Origin: Rebecca billardiae RCC1528
Lineage: Eukaryota > Haptophyta
NCBI GenBank assembly: GCA_965240325.2
Contig: OZ251252.1
Location: 372,001-436,000 of the forward strand
Reading direction: 5' to 3'
Length of the DNA: 64,000 nucleotides
Below the pieces are notes generated by a model. That model searched no databases, was not told the origin of the DNA, and saw only the letters and a program-made list of their open reading frames with translations. Both the position numbers and the translations under genes were made by a program. This document shows, piece after piece, positions 40,657-49,826 of the stretch (its first letter is position 1; each line of letters opens with the position of its first letter).

Positions 40657-42696
40657 ATGGAGGGCACGGTCGTGCTGACCACATCCGAGCGCATCACCGC
40701 GGAGGCCATCTCGCGCCTCGAGCGCCGCGGCTTCTCGCTCGTCGGCATCAAGCTCACGCGCGCGAGCGCGGCGCTCGCGGCGCAGCACTACTCGGCGCGC
40801 GTCGCCGACCGCGACTTCCGCGAACTGGTCTCGGCGATGGCGGGGCAGCGCGTGACCGCGATGGCGTGGGAGGGCGACGGCGTCGTCGCCGCGGCGCGCG
40901 CCCTTGTTGGCGAGGGCGACGCCCCCGCCGCCGCCTCGCTCGCCGGCACATTTGGGCTTGCGCGCACGGACGGCGCGGCGGGCGCGCCGCTGCTGCACGC
41001 GTCGGCGGACGCGGCGCAGGGGCAGCGCGAGCTGTGCCTGTGGTTCAGCGCGACCGAGCTCATCCGCGACGCCCCGCCCGCCACGCCCGACGCCGACATC
41101 AACTTCGCCGTCGCCGCGGCCAACGCCGCGGCGGTGTCGGCGGACCCGTCCGCCGCCGCGGCCAAGACGCAGCAGCGCGCGAGGGTGGAGACGCTGTCGG
41201 ACAAGGTGCGCGGCGCGCGGGTGGGCGTGGTGGGCGCGCGCGGGGCGGGAGGGTGAGAGCGCGGGCTGCGGGCGGCCGGCGGCGCGCAGGGCTGCCGCGC
41301 GCGCTGCGGCGGAGCCCGCGAGGCGCTGACTCTCTCGCGCCGCCGCCCGCCGCTCCGCCGCTGCCGCGCCTGCGCCGCGCCACTGCACGGCGCCGTGCCG
41401 CCGCTCCGCCCAGGTGATCGACTCGAACCCGTACAGCCGGCTGATGGCGCTGAAGAAGATGGGCGTGGTCAAGAACTACGAGCGCATCCGCGAGAAGACC
41501 GTCATCATCGTCGGCGTCGGCGGCGTCGGCTCGGTCGCCGCCGAGATGCTCGTTCGGTGCGGCGTGGGTAAGCTGATCCTATTTGACTATGACAAGGTCG
41601 AGCTGGCGAATATGAACCGGCTGTTCTACACGCCGGACCAGTGCGGGCTGTCGAAGGTGGAGGCGGCGCGGCGTTCGCTCGGCTTCATCAACCCCGACGT
41701 GCAGTTTGAGGCGCACAACTACGACATCACCACCGTCGCCAACTTTGAGCACTTCATGGGCCGCATCCAGGCCGGAGCGCTCGGCGGCGGGCGCGTCGAC
41801 CTCGTGCTGAGCTGTGTGGACAACTTCCAGGCGCGGATGAGCATCAACCGCGCGTGCAACGAGCTGGGGCAGGTGTGGATCGAGTCGGGCGTCTCGGAGG
41901 ACGCGGTCTCCGGCCACATCCAGCTGATCAAGCCCGGCGAGCTGGCGTGCTTCGAGTGCGCACCGCCGCTCATCGTCGCCTCAGGTGCGATGCGCGGCCG
42001 GCTGGCTGGCAGCGCGCCGTGGCGCGCGGAGCGGCCGCGGCGCGCGCAGCGTGCGCGCGCCAGGCGCAGCGCGCACGCGGCATTGCGGCGAATGCGCGGG
42101 CTTCTGGGCGGCGGGCGCGCTCAGCCGCCCCCTTCGCTTCGCGCGCGCGCCCCGCCGCCGCCGCAGGCATCGACGAGAGCACGCTCAAGCGCGAGGGCGT
42201 GTGCGCCGCCTCGCTGCCGACCACGATGGGGATCGTTGCCGGGCTGCTCGTGCAGAACGCGCTCAAGTACCTGCTCGAGTTCGGGCAGGTGAGCGAGTAC
42301 CTGGGGTACATCGCGCTGCGCGACCACTTCCCGATGATGTGCCTCAAGCCCAACGCCGAGTGCGACCAGTTCTGGTGCCGCAAGCGGCAGCAGGAGCACA
42401 AGGCGTACCTCGCGTCACTGCCGCCGCCGCCGGCGCCGAGTGCCGCCGAGCCGGCGGCTCCGGTGGACCTGCATCCGGACAACGAGTGGGGCATCGAGCT
42501 GGGGGACGATGGCGGCGACGGCGGCGGCGGCGGGGGCGGCGGCGGCCCGAGCGCGGGCGCGAGCGGGCTCTCCGCGGACTTCAAGTACGCGCACGAGGCG
42601 GCGGCCGTGCAGGAGGTGAAGGCGGAGGACGCGGTGCAGGACACGGGCGCTGACCTGAGCGAGCTGATGAGCCAGCTCAAGGCGGTGCAGCACTGA
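40657..42696 (+). CDS. UBA5: Fusion of NDP-kinase-like domain with UBA5 (UFM1-activating E1)
   Basis: Three exons: 40657-41205, 41414-41984 and 42167-42696 (GT-AG; phases 0 and 1), giving 549 aa. Residues 1-140 look like a nucleoside diphosphate kinase: [65 protein letters not shown]. His114 sits at the phospho-histidine position, but the KPD lysine and other nucleotide contacts appear lost, so activity is doubtful. From about residue 175 it is UBA5: [33 protein letters not shown] (ATP loop), [33 protein letters not shown]-type block, zinc Cys pairs CFEC and CDQFWC, and [14 protein letters not shown] with the catalytic Cys. The C-terminus has the UFM1/LC3-interacting DNEWGIEL and the UFC1-binding helix [12 protein letters not shown]5 activates UFM1 for ER and ribosome UFMylation. 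Exon 1 reads in frame to VETLSDK, matching the residues that normally precede DSNPYSRL, which supports the fusion. Confidence 0.88.
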
Positions 42697-43279
42697 GGAG
42701 GCATTGGCTGGCGGAGGGGGGAATGCGCGGGCGCATCGGCGCGTGCGTGACGCGCGCCGACAGGCGTTGGCGTGGCGTCGGGGCCCCACGTCACGCGCGG
42801 CTCTCCCTCTGCATATTATCGTCCTGCTCAAGGACGAGATGGATATGCTGATATGCACCTTGCAGTTGCAGCACGACGGCGACACGCTTCGCATCGGCGC
42901 ATCAATCGGCGCGGCCGGTCTAGATCGATCTGTGACTGTAGGCAGCCATCCTCGCTGAGCGGATGGCGGCGGCCGGGCGATGATCGTGCGCGTCGTCGAT
43001 CGATGTATATCGCGTCGGCGGTCATCGGCGCCGAATGAGAGCCATCGATCTGTCCTAGCCGTGACGTCCGTGCGCCCGTGCCGGCTCCTGTCCATGACTC
43101 ATGAGTCGACAGTCACAGAGTGAGCAGCATCACGAGGTGGGATGACGACACACGACGAAAAAAATCCGGTGGCCGGACGCGGTCGAACTCGAAGAGAATC
43201 GCGAGCGGTGGGTCGGAGATCGTCCATCATCCATTCTCGACGAGGCCGCGTAATTTGCGCGCCTGGACGACGCTGCACG
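42697..43279. other. Intergenic region between UBA5 fusion and DnaJ-type zinc-finger gene
   Basis: 583 bp of mixed composition. The part near 42960-43060 is rich in CGAT words. It probably holds the UBA5 3' UTR and the promoter of the next gene. The frame of the next gene is open upstream to 43142 with no good ATG. No RNA gene seen. Confidence 0.45.
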
Positions 43280-43942
43280 ATGACGGGGCGGAGCCGCTGG
43301 GCGGCGCGCGCGTGCGCGTGGCTGCTGCTCTCGGCCCTGCTGCCGCTTGCCAACTCCCTCCGCCCGCTGCACCACCGGCGAGTCGCGACCTCGCCGCTCC
43401 TGCGCCGCGCCGCGGGCCGTCAGCACAGCGGGGGTCGCGCGCGGCGAGCGGAGCCACAATGCGCCATCGACCTCGCCGAATGCCTGCGCACGTTCGTCGA
43501 GTCCGGGGTGGTGACGTGCGCGACGCAGGCAACGGACGAGGCCGCCCGCTCGCCCGCCGTCGTGGACGACGTCTTCGCCGGGCTCACCGGCGGCTTTGTC
43601 GGCTGCACGGGCACGATCATCGCCCTTGAGCTCCGCAAGGCTCCGGTCAAGAACATGCTCAAGTGCGAGTACTGCGAGGGCACGGGCCGGCTCAAGTGCG
43701 GCACGTGCTTCGGCGCGGGCTGCGACGAGTGCAAGGACACGGGATCCGTGCGCTGCGTCACGTGCGCGGGCACCGGGCGCGCCGTCTCGACCGAGGTCGA
43801 GAAGCAGCAGTTCCGCGCCATCTTTGGGCTGTTCCCCGAGATGCGCTATGGGCCCGAGTCCACCATGTTCGACGACCGTGACCCGGACACGTCGGACGCG
43901 GTGGAGACGACGTCGAGCGGGCGGCCACCATCGCAGCAGTAG
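43280..43942 (+). CDS. Probable plastid DnaJ-type zinc-finger membrane protein (ORANGE/LQY1-like)
   Basis: 220 aa from ATG 43280. The leader ACAWLLLSALLPLANS is a clear signal peptide, followed by an Arg/Ser-rich, acid-free stretch (residues ~27-58) like a transit peptide. This is the bipartite leader expected for complex plastids. A hydrophobic segment (about 99-117, core GLTGGFVGCTGTIIALEL) could span a membrane. Then comes a four-module DnaJ-type zinc finger at residues 129-167: CEYCEGTG, CGTCFGAG, CDECKDTG, CVTCAGTG. There is no J domain. Membrane segment plus DnaJ finger resembles ORANGE, LQY1/PSA2 and related thylakoid biogenesis or thiol-redox factors, so a role in plastid protein assembly is inferred. 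The C-terminus is short and Ser/Thr/Asp-rich. Confidence 0.82.
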   Translation: MTGRSRWAARACAWLLLSALLPLANSLRPLHHRRVATSPLLRRAAGRQHSGGRARRAEPQCAIDLAECLRTFVESGVVTCATQATDEAARSPAVVDDVFAGLTGGFVGCTGTIIALELRKAPVKNMLKCEYCEGTGRLKCGTCFGAGCDECKDTGSVRCVTCAGTGRAVSTEVEKQQFRAIFGLFPEMRYGPESTMFDDRDPDTSDAVETTSSGRPPSQQ

Positions 43943-44833
43943 CGGCCGTGCCGCGTGTGGCGGTGCTGATAAGCCGGTTGAGGAAGGGCGCGCCCGCGGG
44001 CGGCAGAGTCTGTCACGCACAGTCGAGTACGACGGGGTGGTGGTCATCATCATCATCATCATCATATATATATATATATACTCAATGCGCTACTGCTGCT
44101 GAAATCAGTTCTGCTGCGCGCCGGCTCGCGCGCCGCCGCGCGACATCATCACTGCTCACTGGCGGCCGAGCTGGACGAATCCGACGACTGTCATGACAAT
44201 ATAAATAATCAGTAATATATAATAATAATATGATCGAAATATATGACAGTCGTATCGTACTGACGATCGATGATGATTACAGATTAGCAGACTGAGTAAC
44301 CGTATTAGTATAGCGCATAGCTAGTCGTCACTGCTACTCGGTAGTCGGTGCGGCCGCGCCGCCTCGCGGAGCCCGGGTCACCGCCGCCGCGGTCGGGCAG
44401 CGCGGTGAGCGCCCGGCTCGGTGGCCGCAGGCTGCGCGGTGCCAGCAGCCGGCGTCATCCTGATCCGTGCCGCGTCGAGCCGTGAGATGCTGATGATTAT
44501 ATAATAATAATCTAATATATATAAGCGTCGTCGTAGTCACTCTTCGCGTCTGACTCATCACCGCCCCCGACTCGTCCCGCCGTCGGAATTGTCGTTCACG
44601 TTGAGTCAGAGTCGGGGCCGTCGTCATCGTTACACTGCTCGTCGCCCCATATATCGGCCCGCCGCCCATACATCCGCGCCCATGAGGTCCCATCCGCCCA
44701 TATTATGAGTATCAACTTGCTGATATGTTATGATGATATATATGTATAACGGAGCTACGCTGCTGCTATTATAATAAATAAATAAATTAAATAATGGGGC
44801 GGCGTCGGCCGCGACTGGCCGCGCCGGGCCGCA
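43943..44833. other. Convergent AT-rich intergenic region
   Basis: 891 bp between the zinc-finger gene (+) and the F-box/RCC1 gene (-) stops. It contains (ATC)n followed by (AT)n at 44045-44083, AT-rich sequence 44200-44330 and AATAAATAAATAAATTAAATAA at 44773-44793. No gene seen. Confidence 0.6.
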
Positions 44834-46450
44834 TCAGCAGACACGAGCACGCCACGCCGTCTCGACGCACGCGGGCGTGGCAACCAGCTGGGTGGGCTCG
44901 TCTTGCTCGGCCGCGCTCATGCCGAGGCCGAGCGCAGCCGACCGCCTGCCGCACGCGTACACGCTGCCGTCCGAGCTCACGAACAGCGAGTGGGAGTAGC
45001 CCATGGCACAGTGCGCCACGCGTGCTTGAGCGAGGGCGTCGATACGAGCGGGTAGCCACCGTTCGCCGGCGCCATCGCACCCCAGCCGACCGTCCTCGTT
45101 GTTCCCAAACGTGTGCACGCTGCCTTCCGCGCCCAGCACCGCGCTGCTGTTGTAGCCGGCGCTGGCGCGCACTGCGAGCACATCAGCGGACGCCTCGATG
45201 CGCCGGGGCGTGGCAGGTGACCCACGGGCACCTTGGCCGAGCTTGCCGCGCCACCTGTCTCCAAACGAGTACACGCTGCCTGCTGCGTCCACCACCAGGC
45301 TGTGGTAGGCACCTGCGCTCACGTGCACGGCAGGCACGCCCGCAAGCGCCTCGATGAGCCTCGGCGTGGGCTGCTCCTGCCTGTCGCCGTGACCCAGCTG
45401 GTCGCAAGTGCCACGGCCGCACGAGTAGACGGCGCCACGCGTGGTCAGCAGCAGCGTGTGTGCATACCCCGCTGCAAGCATGCCCACGCGCTCGCCTCCG
45501 AGGCCCCTGACACGCGTGGGCTCCCGCCGGTTCGTGTGGCCGCCGTCGCCGAGCTGGCCGCAATCGTTCTCACCCCAGCTGTGCGCGCACCCAGCGGCTG
45601 TGAGCGCGAGGCTGTGGTAGTGGCCGGTCGCGATGGCGACGACGGGCTCGCTCGCGGGAAGCTTGACGAGAGCGAATGAACGCCGGTCCCTCGTGTCCCC
45701 CAGCCCCAGCTGGCCGTATCGGTTCCTGCCGCAGCCGTACACGGCGCCGGCCTCGCTGAGCGCGAGCAGGTGGTAGTGGGCAGCGGCCACTGAGCACAAG
45801 CGCACCGCGCTGAGGGAGGCGACGCGCGTCGGCACGCGCACTGCCGGCCTGCCCGAGAGTCCTGAAGCCACATGCGCCCGATACCCGCCCACCAGCCGCC
45901 CGAACTTGTCCCGCGCCTCCTCCTCGCCGCACGTGTGCAGCCTGCCCTCAGCGTCCACAATCGCGCTGAAGCCAAAGCCGGCCGCCACGGATAGCGAGCG
46001 CGCGCGTGCGACCTCAAGCAACCGCTCGCGTATGAACAGCTCCTCTGTCCATGTGCGCACGCCCGAGGGCAGCGACGCCGGCAGCGCGCGCTCGTGCCCC
46101 CGCGCGCGCACGCGCTCGCGCAGCGCGCGCTCGACCGGCGAGCGCTCGCCGGGCGGCGCGGCGTGGAAGAGGCACGCGGTGGCGTTCAGGCTGGCGAGGT
46201 CGCGCGGCGATATGAGCGGGATGATGCGCTCGAGCACCTCGCGTGGCAGGTCGTCGAACCCGGGGCGCGGTGCGTGCGTCCGTGCCGTGGCCATCGAGTC
46301 GAGCACGAGAAGACGAGGTGAGGGGCGAGCGGTCAGCGGAGGACGGTGCGCTGCTGAGGACAAAAGTGCCTGCTCTGTCCTCAAGTCCGGGCGGTGCCAC
46401 AACTCCAAGTCTCCAACAGGCAACACAGCTTCCGGACTACTGTCATTCAT
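44834..46450 (-). CDS. F-box and RCC1-repeat (beta-propeller) protein
   Basis: 538 aa from ATG 46450; a second in-frame Met at residue 53 (MATARTHAPRPGF) is an alternative start. An F-box-like helix bundle, FDDLPREVLERIIPLISPRD (residues ~65-84), is followed by about seven RCC1 repeats from residue ~155 to the end. Typical units are AGAVYGCGRNRYGQLGLGDT, AGCAHSWGENDCGQLGDGG, RGAVYSCGRGTCDQLGHGD and EGSVHTFGNNEDGRLG. RCC1 repeats form a seven-bladed propeller. With an F-box, such proteins are likely substrate adaptors of SCF ubiquitin ligases, though the propeller partner is unknown. The base composition is less GC-extreme than that of the giant genes. Immediately upstream lies a 68-bp sequence that recurs twice near 58.2 kb. 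Confidence 0.88.
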   Translation of the reverse strand: MNDSSPEAVLPVGDLELWHRPDLRTEQALLSSAAHRPPLTARPSPRLLVLDSMATARTHAPRPGFDDLPREVLERIIPLISPRDLASLNATACLFHAAPPGERSPVERALRERVRARGHERALPASLPSGVRTWTEELFIRERLLEVARARSLSVAAGFGFSAIVDAEGRLHTCGEEEARDKFGRLVGGYRAHVASGLSGRPAVRVPTRVASLSAVRLCSVAAAHYHLLALSEAGAVYGCGRNRYGQLGLGDTRDRRSFALVKLPASEPVVAIATGHYHSLALTAAGCAHSWGENDCGQLGDGGHTNRREPTRVRGLGGERVGMLAAGYAHTLLLTTRGAVYSCGRGTCDQLGHGDRQEQPTPRLIEALAGVPAVHVSAGAYHSLVVDAAGSVYSFGDRWRGKLGQGARGSPATPRRIEASADVLAVRASAGYNSSAVLGAEGSVHTFGNNEDGRLGCDGAGERWLPARIDALAQARVAHCAMGYSHSLFVSSDGSVYACGRRSAALGLGMSAAEQDEPTQLVATPACVETAWRARVC

Positions 46451-46472
46451 GCAGTGCGGTGACAGTTGGCGG

Positions 46473-46540
46473 GCGTCGATCTCGCCTGCCTGATTTGATG
46501 ATGATGAGCTGTGTGCGTCTCTTATTCTTAGTAAACTGTA
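46473..46540 (-). repeat. Copy 1 of a dispersed motif in the F-box/RCC1 5' region
   Basis: ATCTCGCCTGCCTGA and, after a 14-bp GATGATG-type insert, GCTGTGTGCGTCTCTTATTC followed by TTAGTAAACTGTA. The same two blocks occur as an inverted pair at 58129-58242. Here it lies 23-90 bp upstream of the ATG at 46450, so it is probably 5' UTR or core promoter. Confidence 0.75.
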
Positions 46541-47021
46541 GCTCGCAGTGCCCGCTGCCAGCCGCAGTAGTGCGGCGGCAGAGCAGTGTAATCCGAGCAG
46601 GTGAGCCGTTAGTCAAAGTTTATATTAGTGACCGTAGTACCGCCATTGTAGCAGCACTATTAGCCAGCCTCCGGGACCGCTAATGCCGATCACTCCGCGG
46701 TGCTGACCGACTGTGGCAATAACCATTATTATATGCTCAGTAACGACAGTAATGGCGGCGGCAAAGTCCCAGTCGAGGGTCATGCTGAGCAGTGAGCTCA
46801 GAGCTGCCTAGTACTGTAGTAGCTCACCTGGCCCGCACTGCGGGCACCGTGTCAACGTCACAGCCGGCTGAGGCCTGGCTGAGAATTAATGTGACGTATA
46901 CTAAATTATTATACGACATCTGAGTATACTCGTCGGTTTAATATTATAACTGAATTAACCGATACGACGTTCGACATTCACTGACTGTTCATATTTATTA
47001 TTATAAATGAAATCATAAGAA

Positions 47022-47080
47022 ATGACATCACTGGTCCGAGCCTGCTGCTGTGTCGCTGCGGCTCGGACCAGTGATGTCAT
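47022..47080. repeat. Perfect 20-bp inverted repeat (hairpin) with 19-nt loop
   Basis: Left arm 47022-47041 begins ATGACATCACTGG and right arm 47061-47080 is its exact reverse complement (ending CCAGTGATGTCAT). The loop is 47042-47060. The arms contain TGACATCA, close to a bZIP/CRE half-palindrome. It could be a small-RNA precursor, a recombination site or a mobile-element remnant. Confidence 0.9.
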
Positions 47081-47224
47081 CGTCGCCGGCCGAGCTGCTC
47101 AGGCCCGCTGGGCCTACTCGACTGTCCGAATGTATGCTTGAGTATTGCAGAGGCGTAGCCTGCTCAATAGGCTGCTCATCACTATTCACTGCGAATATCC
47201 GGTATATACTCACTCACTGCAGGG

Positions 47225-47725
47225 ACCGTCGCTCGCACTTTCCCTGGCTGCGAGTAGAGCGAACTCGCACTCGCACTTTTGAGGGGACCTTGCGAGTTCC
47301 TCTGCGAGTTGAACTCGCAGGCCCACTGGGCGGAATCGGCGGCCGCGAGTGCGAGTGCGAGTAGAAGTGCGATACGAGTGGCACTCGCAAAGTGCAAGTG
47401 CCAACTCGCAGATGTCCGGGGGCCATTCTTGCCTCTTTGAGCATCATTCTGAGACATTCTCCCTTGATTTCTTTGATTCCATCAACTCTGTACAGTGGTT
47501 GGACCAAAGGAATCCGGCGACAGAGCCAACTCGCGTTGAACTCGTCGCGCTCAACTCGCACAATCGCCCAGAAAGGCCCTTTGCGAGTACCCTTGCGAGT
47601 TGACTCGCAAGCCCGCTGGGCCGGATCGGCGCCTCATGCGAGCGCGAGTGCGAGTGCCTGTAGGCACTCGCGCTCGCGCCCTGCTCGCACTCGCACCGCG
47701 AGTGCACTCGCTGCGAGCACCAGCC
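47225..47725. repeat. Dense TGCGAG/CTCGCA hexamer block with ~290-bp internal duplication
   Basis: The hexamer TGCGAG or its complement CTCGCA occurs dozens of times in both orientations in 500 bp (for example GCGAGTGCGAGTGCGAGT near 47345). The larger module CTCGCAGGCCCACTGGGCGG (about 47315) recurs as CTCGCAAGCCCGCTGGGCCGG (about 47605), so the block also contains a diverged ~290-bp tandem duplication. The inverted copies permit many hairpins. Confidence 0.8.
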
Positions 47726-48040
47726 CCTGGTATATATAGCAGTCACATATCTGATATCCGAGTAGTTATAGACGCTTATTCGGACCTGCTGCTTACTGCA
47801 TAGCAGCCGAGCAATAATTCGTTATTCATCTACTGCGAGTCCGCGAGCCCGCCCCCGACCCGCCAGTGGAGCATCAGTCGTATATATGGCGGTAGTATAG
47901 TTAGTTACGCCGCCTGAGCGGTATCGAGCCTTACTGCTGCATATATGCGCCGCCGCCGCTTCGTCCGAGTTGCGGGCATCCGCGCGGTGCCAGTCGTGCG
48001 CGGGCGGTGCCACGCGACTACTGCGCGCCATTGTCATCAC

Positions 48041-49069
48041 TCATTGTATTGACTCATGGTCCGCCCGCCTCGTGCTGCGCGCGCGCCAACCACATGTCGT
48101 GCTGCCAAGCTGCACGCGCTGCTCACGCGTGAGGAAGCTGAGAGCACGCTCGGGGTCCGTCCTCAGCCACGCGTTCAGTTTCGTCAACTGCGCCGCCGAC
48201 AAGTGTCCGCTCCGCGACTGGGCCAACGCGGCGGCCGGCGTACCGCGCAGCTGCCGCTTCTGGTCCTCCTCCGGCGCGCGCCGGTAGCCACGAAGCTCGG
48301 CCACGCGCCCTGATGTCTCCCCCTCCACTGTGCTCAGCAGCGCTGCAGGCAGCAAGCAGATGTCCGCGCATGAGCGCGCGCGCGCCGTGCGGATCAGCTC
48401 AGCGAGCGGCAGGACCGCGGGGTCGAAGGCCACGAGGACGGCCTCACGCCCGCTCACGAACCCCGCCTCGGTGCTCACCACGCCGTCGATCTGCCCGAGG
48501 CAGCCCTCGCCCTCCCAGAAGCAGGGCATGCACAGCGCGGCACGCGCCACTCGGGCAGACAGCTCCGAGGCCAGCAGCTCGAGCTGCGCGGGGACGGGCT
48601 GGTGGCACGCGCGGAGCGCGGCGAGCATGCGCACCACGAGCGCGTCTGCCTGCCACACGCGGTCTTGACGTGGGATCACGTCCGCCCCCTCGCCGTCGAC
48701 GAAGCGCACGACCTGGTAGTTGAAGGCCGGCTCTGCAAAGCGCGCGAGCGTTGCCGCGTCCTCGCCTGGCGCGTTGTTTCGCACGAGGAGGGGGATGAAG
48801 GCGTGCTCGATCGCGTCGACGATGCGAGCGTGCGAGAGCACGTCCTGCCCGAACTGACGGCACCCCACGCAGCCGGGCACCTCCTGGAAGAGGATGAGCA
48901 CAGGCACGCCCGACGCGCGGCTGCGTGCGAGCGCCTCGTCGCAGCGCCGGCCCCAGCGGACCGTGCCCACTTCGGTCGGCGGGGCGCTCGGAGCCGGAGT
49001 GGCCTTTGGTCGCGGCGGGTGCGTGACGTCCCGCGTGGAGCTGCGCATGAGATGCACGAGCCCGCGCAT
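48041..49069 (-). CDS. Thioredoxin-fold protein fused to MsrA-like domain
   Basis: 342 aa if started at ATG 49069; the frame is open ~250 bp further upstream but begins with no ATG, so an upstream exon is possible. The N-terminal half is thioredoxin-like: VPVLILFQEVPGCVGCRQFG with a CVGC redox pair, then AIEHAFIPLLVRNN and VVRFVDGEGADVIPR. The C-terminal half matches peptide methionine sulfoxide reductase A: CMPCFWEGEGCLGQIDGVV (MsrA GCFW..E motif, first Gly replaced by Pro), STEAGFVSG and VLVAFDP. The fusion would place a disulfide reductant next to a methionine sulfoxide repair domain. Whether the catalytic Cys of CFWEGE is active cannot be told. The C-terminal helix (SAAQLTKLNAWL) is like that of related bacterial and algal proteins. 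No convincing targeting leader. Confidence 0.78.
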   Translation of the reverse strand: MRGLVHLMRSSTRDVTHPPRPKATPAPSAPPTEVGTVRWGRRCDEALARSRASGVPVLILFQEVPGCVGCRQFGQDVLSHARIVDAIEHAFIPLLVRNNAPGEDAATLARFAEPAFNYQVVRFVDGEGADVIPRQDRVWQADALVVRMLAALRACHQPVPAQLELLASELSARVARAALCMPCFWEGEGCLGQIDGVVSTEAGFVSGREAVLVAFDPAVLPLAELIRTARARSCADICLLPAALLSTVEGETSGRVAELRGYRRAPEEDQKRQLRGTPAAALAQSRSGHLSAAQLTKLNAWLRTDPERALSFLTREQRVQLGSTTCGWRARSTRRADHESIQ

Positions 49070-49259
49070 GTCCCGGGGGGCGAGTGGGGCGGTGAAGAAG
49101 ACTGCACGGACGGGTGGCAGACCGACCGACGACCGGCGAGTTCCGCGAAGCGACGAGTCAAACGGCCGCCGCGACAGGCCTCTGCAGCCTGCCACACCTC
49201 TTGTGGCATGGCCGCTCCAATATGTTACCCCACTGGCTCGCCGCGATGTGCGTCCGTCG

Positions 49260-49826
49260 GACAATGTGTTGACACATGGGGGCCCTGAGATTGAGGCAGA
49301 CCCTGCTGCGGGCAGTCGCACTGGTCACGGAGCTCACAACGGCATTACACAGTCAGACACTGGACAGCAGGCCACACAGCCACCTGCTGGCTCTGCCAAG
49401 ACACTGGCAGCCCCCAGGCGCAGGCTGCCTCCTCCTAGTCAAGCTCAGCAAGACAGCCCCCCGCCCAAACGACACTGCCCACCCCACCAGGCAAATGTGC
49501 CTATCCTAACACCAACTGGCAGGCAGGCTCAGCCTGCGCAACGAAGTATGCAACCCCCTGCAAAGAGCAGCAGAAAGAGGCGCGCAAACGACACCTCCCC
49601 AGGCGTATTAGCCATCGCCACCACTCTGCTTGCGTCCTACAGCGGCCCACGCCCTGACTTGATGCCCGATATCGCACACATGTCTGACATGACACCATCT
49701 GCCTCCATAGCAGCACGAGTGAAATACAGGCGCCTCACTGCCAGGACCAGTGGCCCAGACCCCTGCCCAGCTACTGGGCTCGCTGACAGCCCCCTCCGTC
49801 CCCTCCCCCGCGCAGGGATCGGCTAG
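49260..49826 (+). pseudogene. CpG-depleted Pro/Gln-rich open frame, possible mobile-element ORF remnant
   Basis: The frame ends at the TAG at 49826 and translates to Pro/Gln/Ala-rich sequence with basic patches (PPPKRHCPPHQAN, KSSRKRRANDT) and a more ordered end (PDLMPDIAHMSDMT). No domain is recognised and no proper start is seen. The DNA is poor in CpG and rich in CA/TG compared with every gene around it, as expected for methylated and deaminated repeats. It might be a gag-like or N-terminal fragment of the nearby element. Confidence 0.25.

Larger units (their letters stand above)
46451..48040. other. Repeat-rich spacer between two minus-strand genes
   Basis: 1.6 kb upstream of the F-box/RCC1 gene and downstream of the thioredoxin/MsrA-like gene. 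It includes the dispersed motif copy, an AT-rich stretch (46880-47020), a perfect 20-bp hairpin and a TGCGAG-rich block. No protein gene is supportable. Confidence 0.55.
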
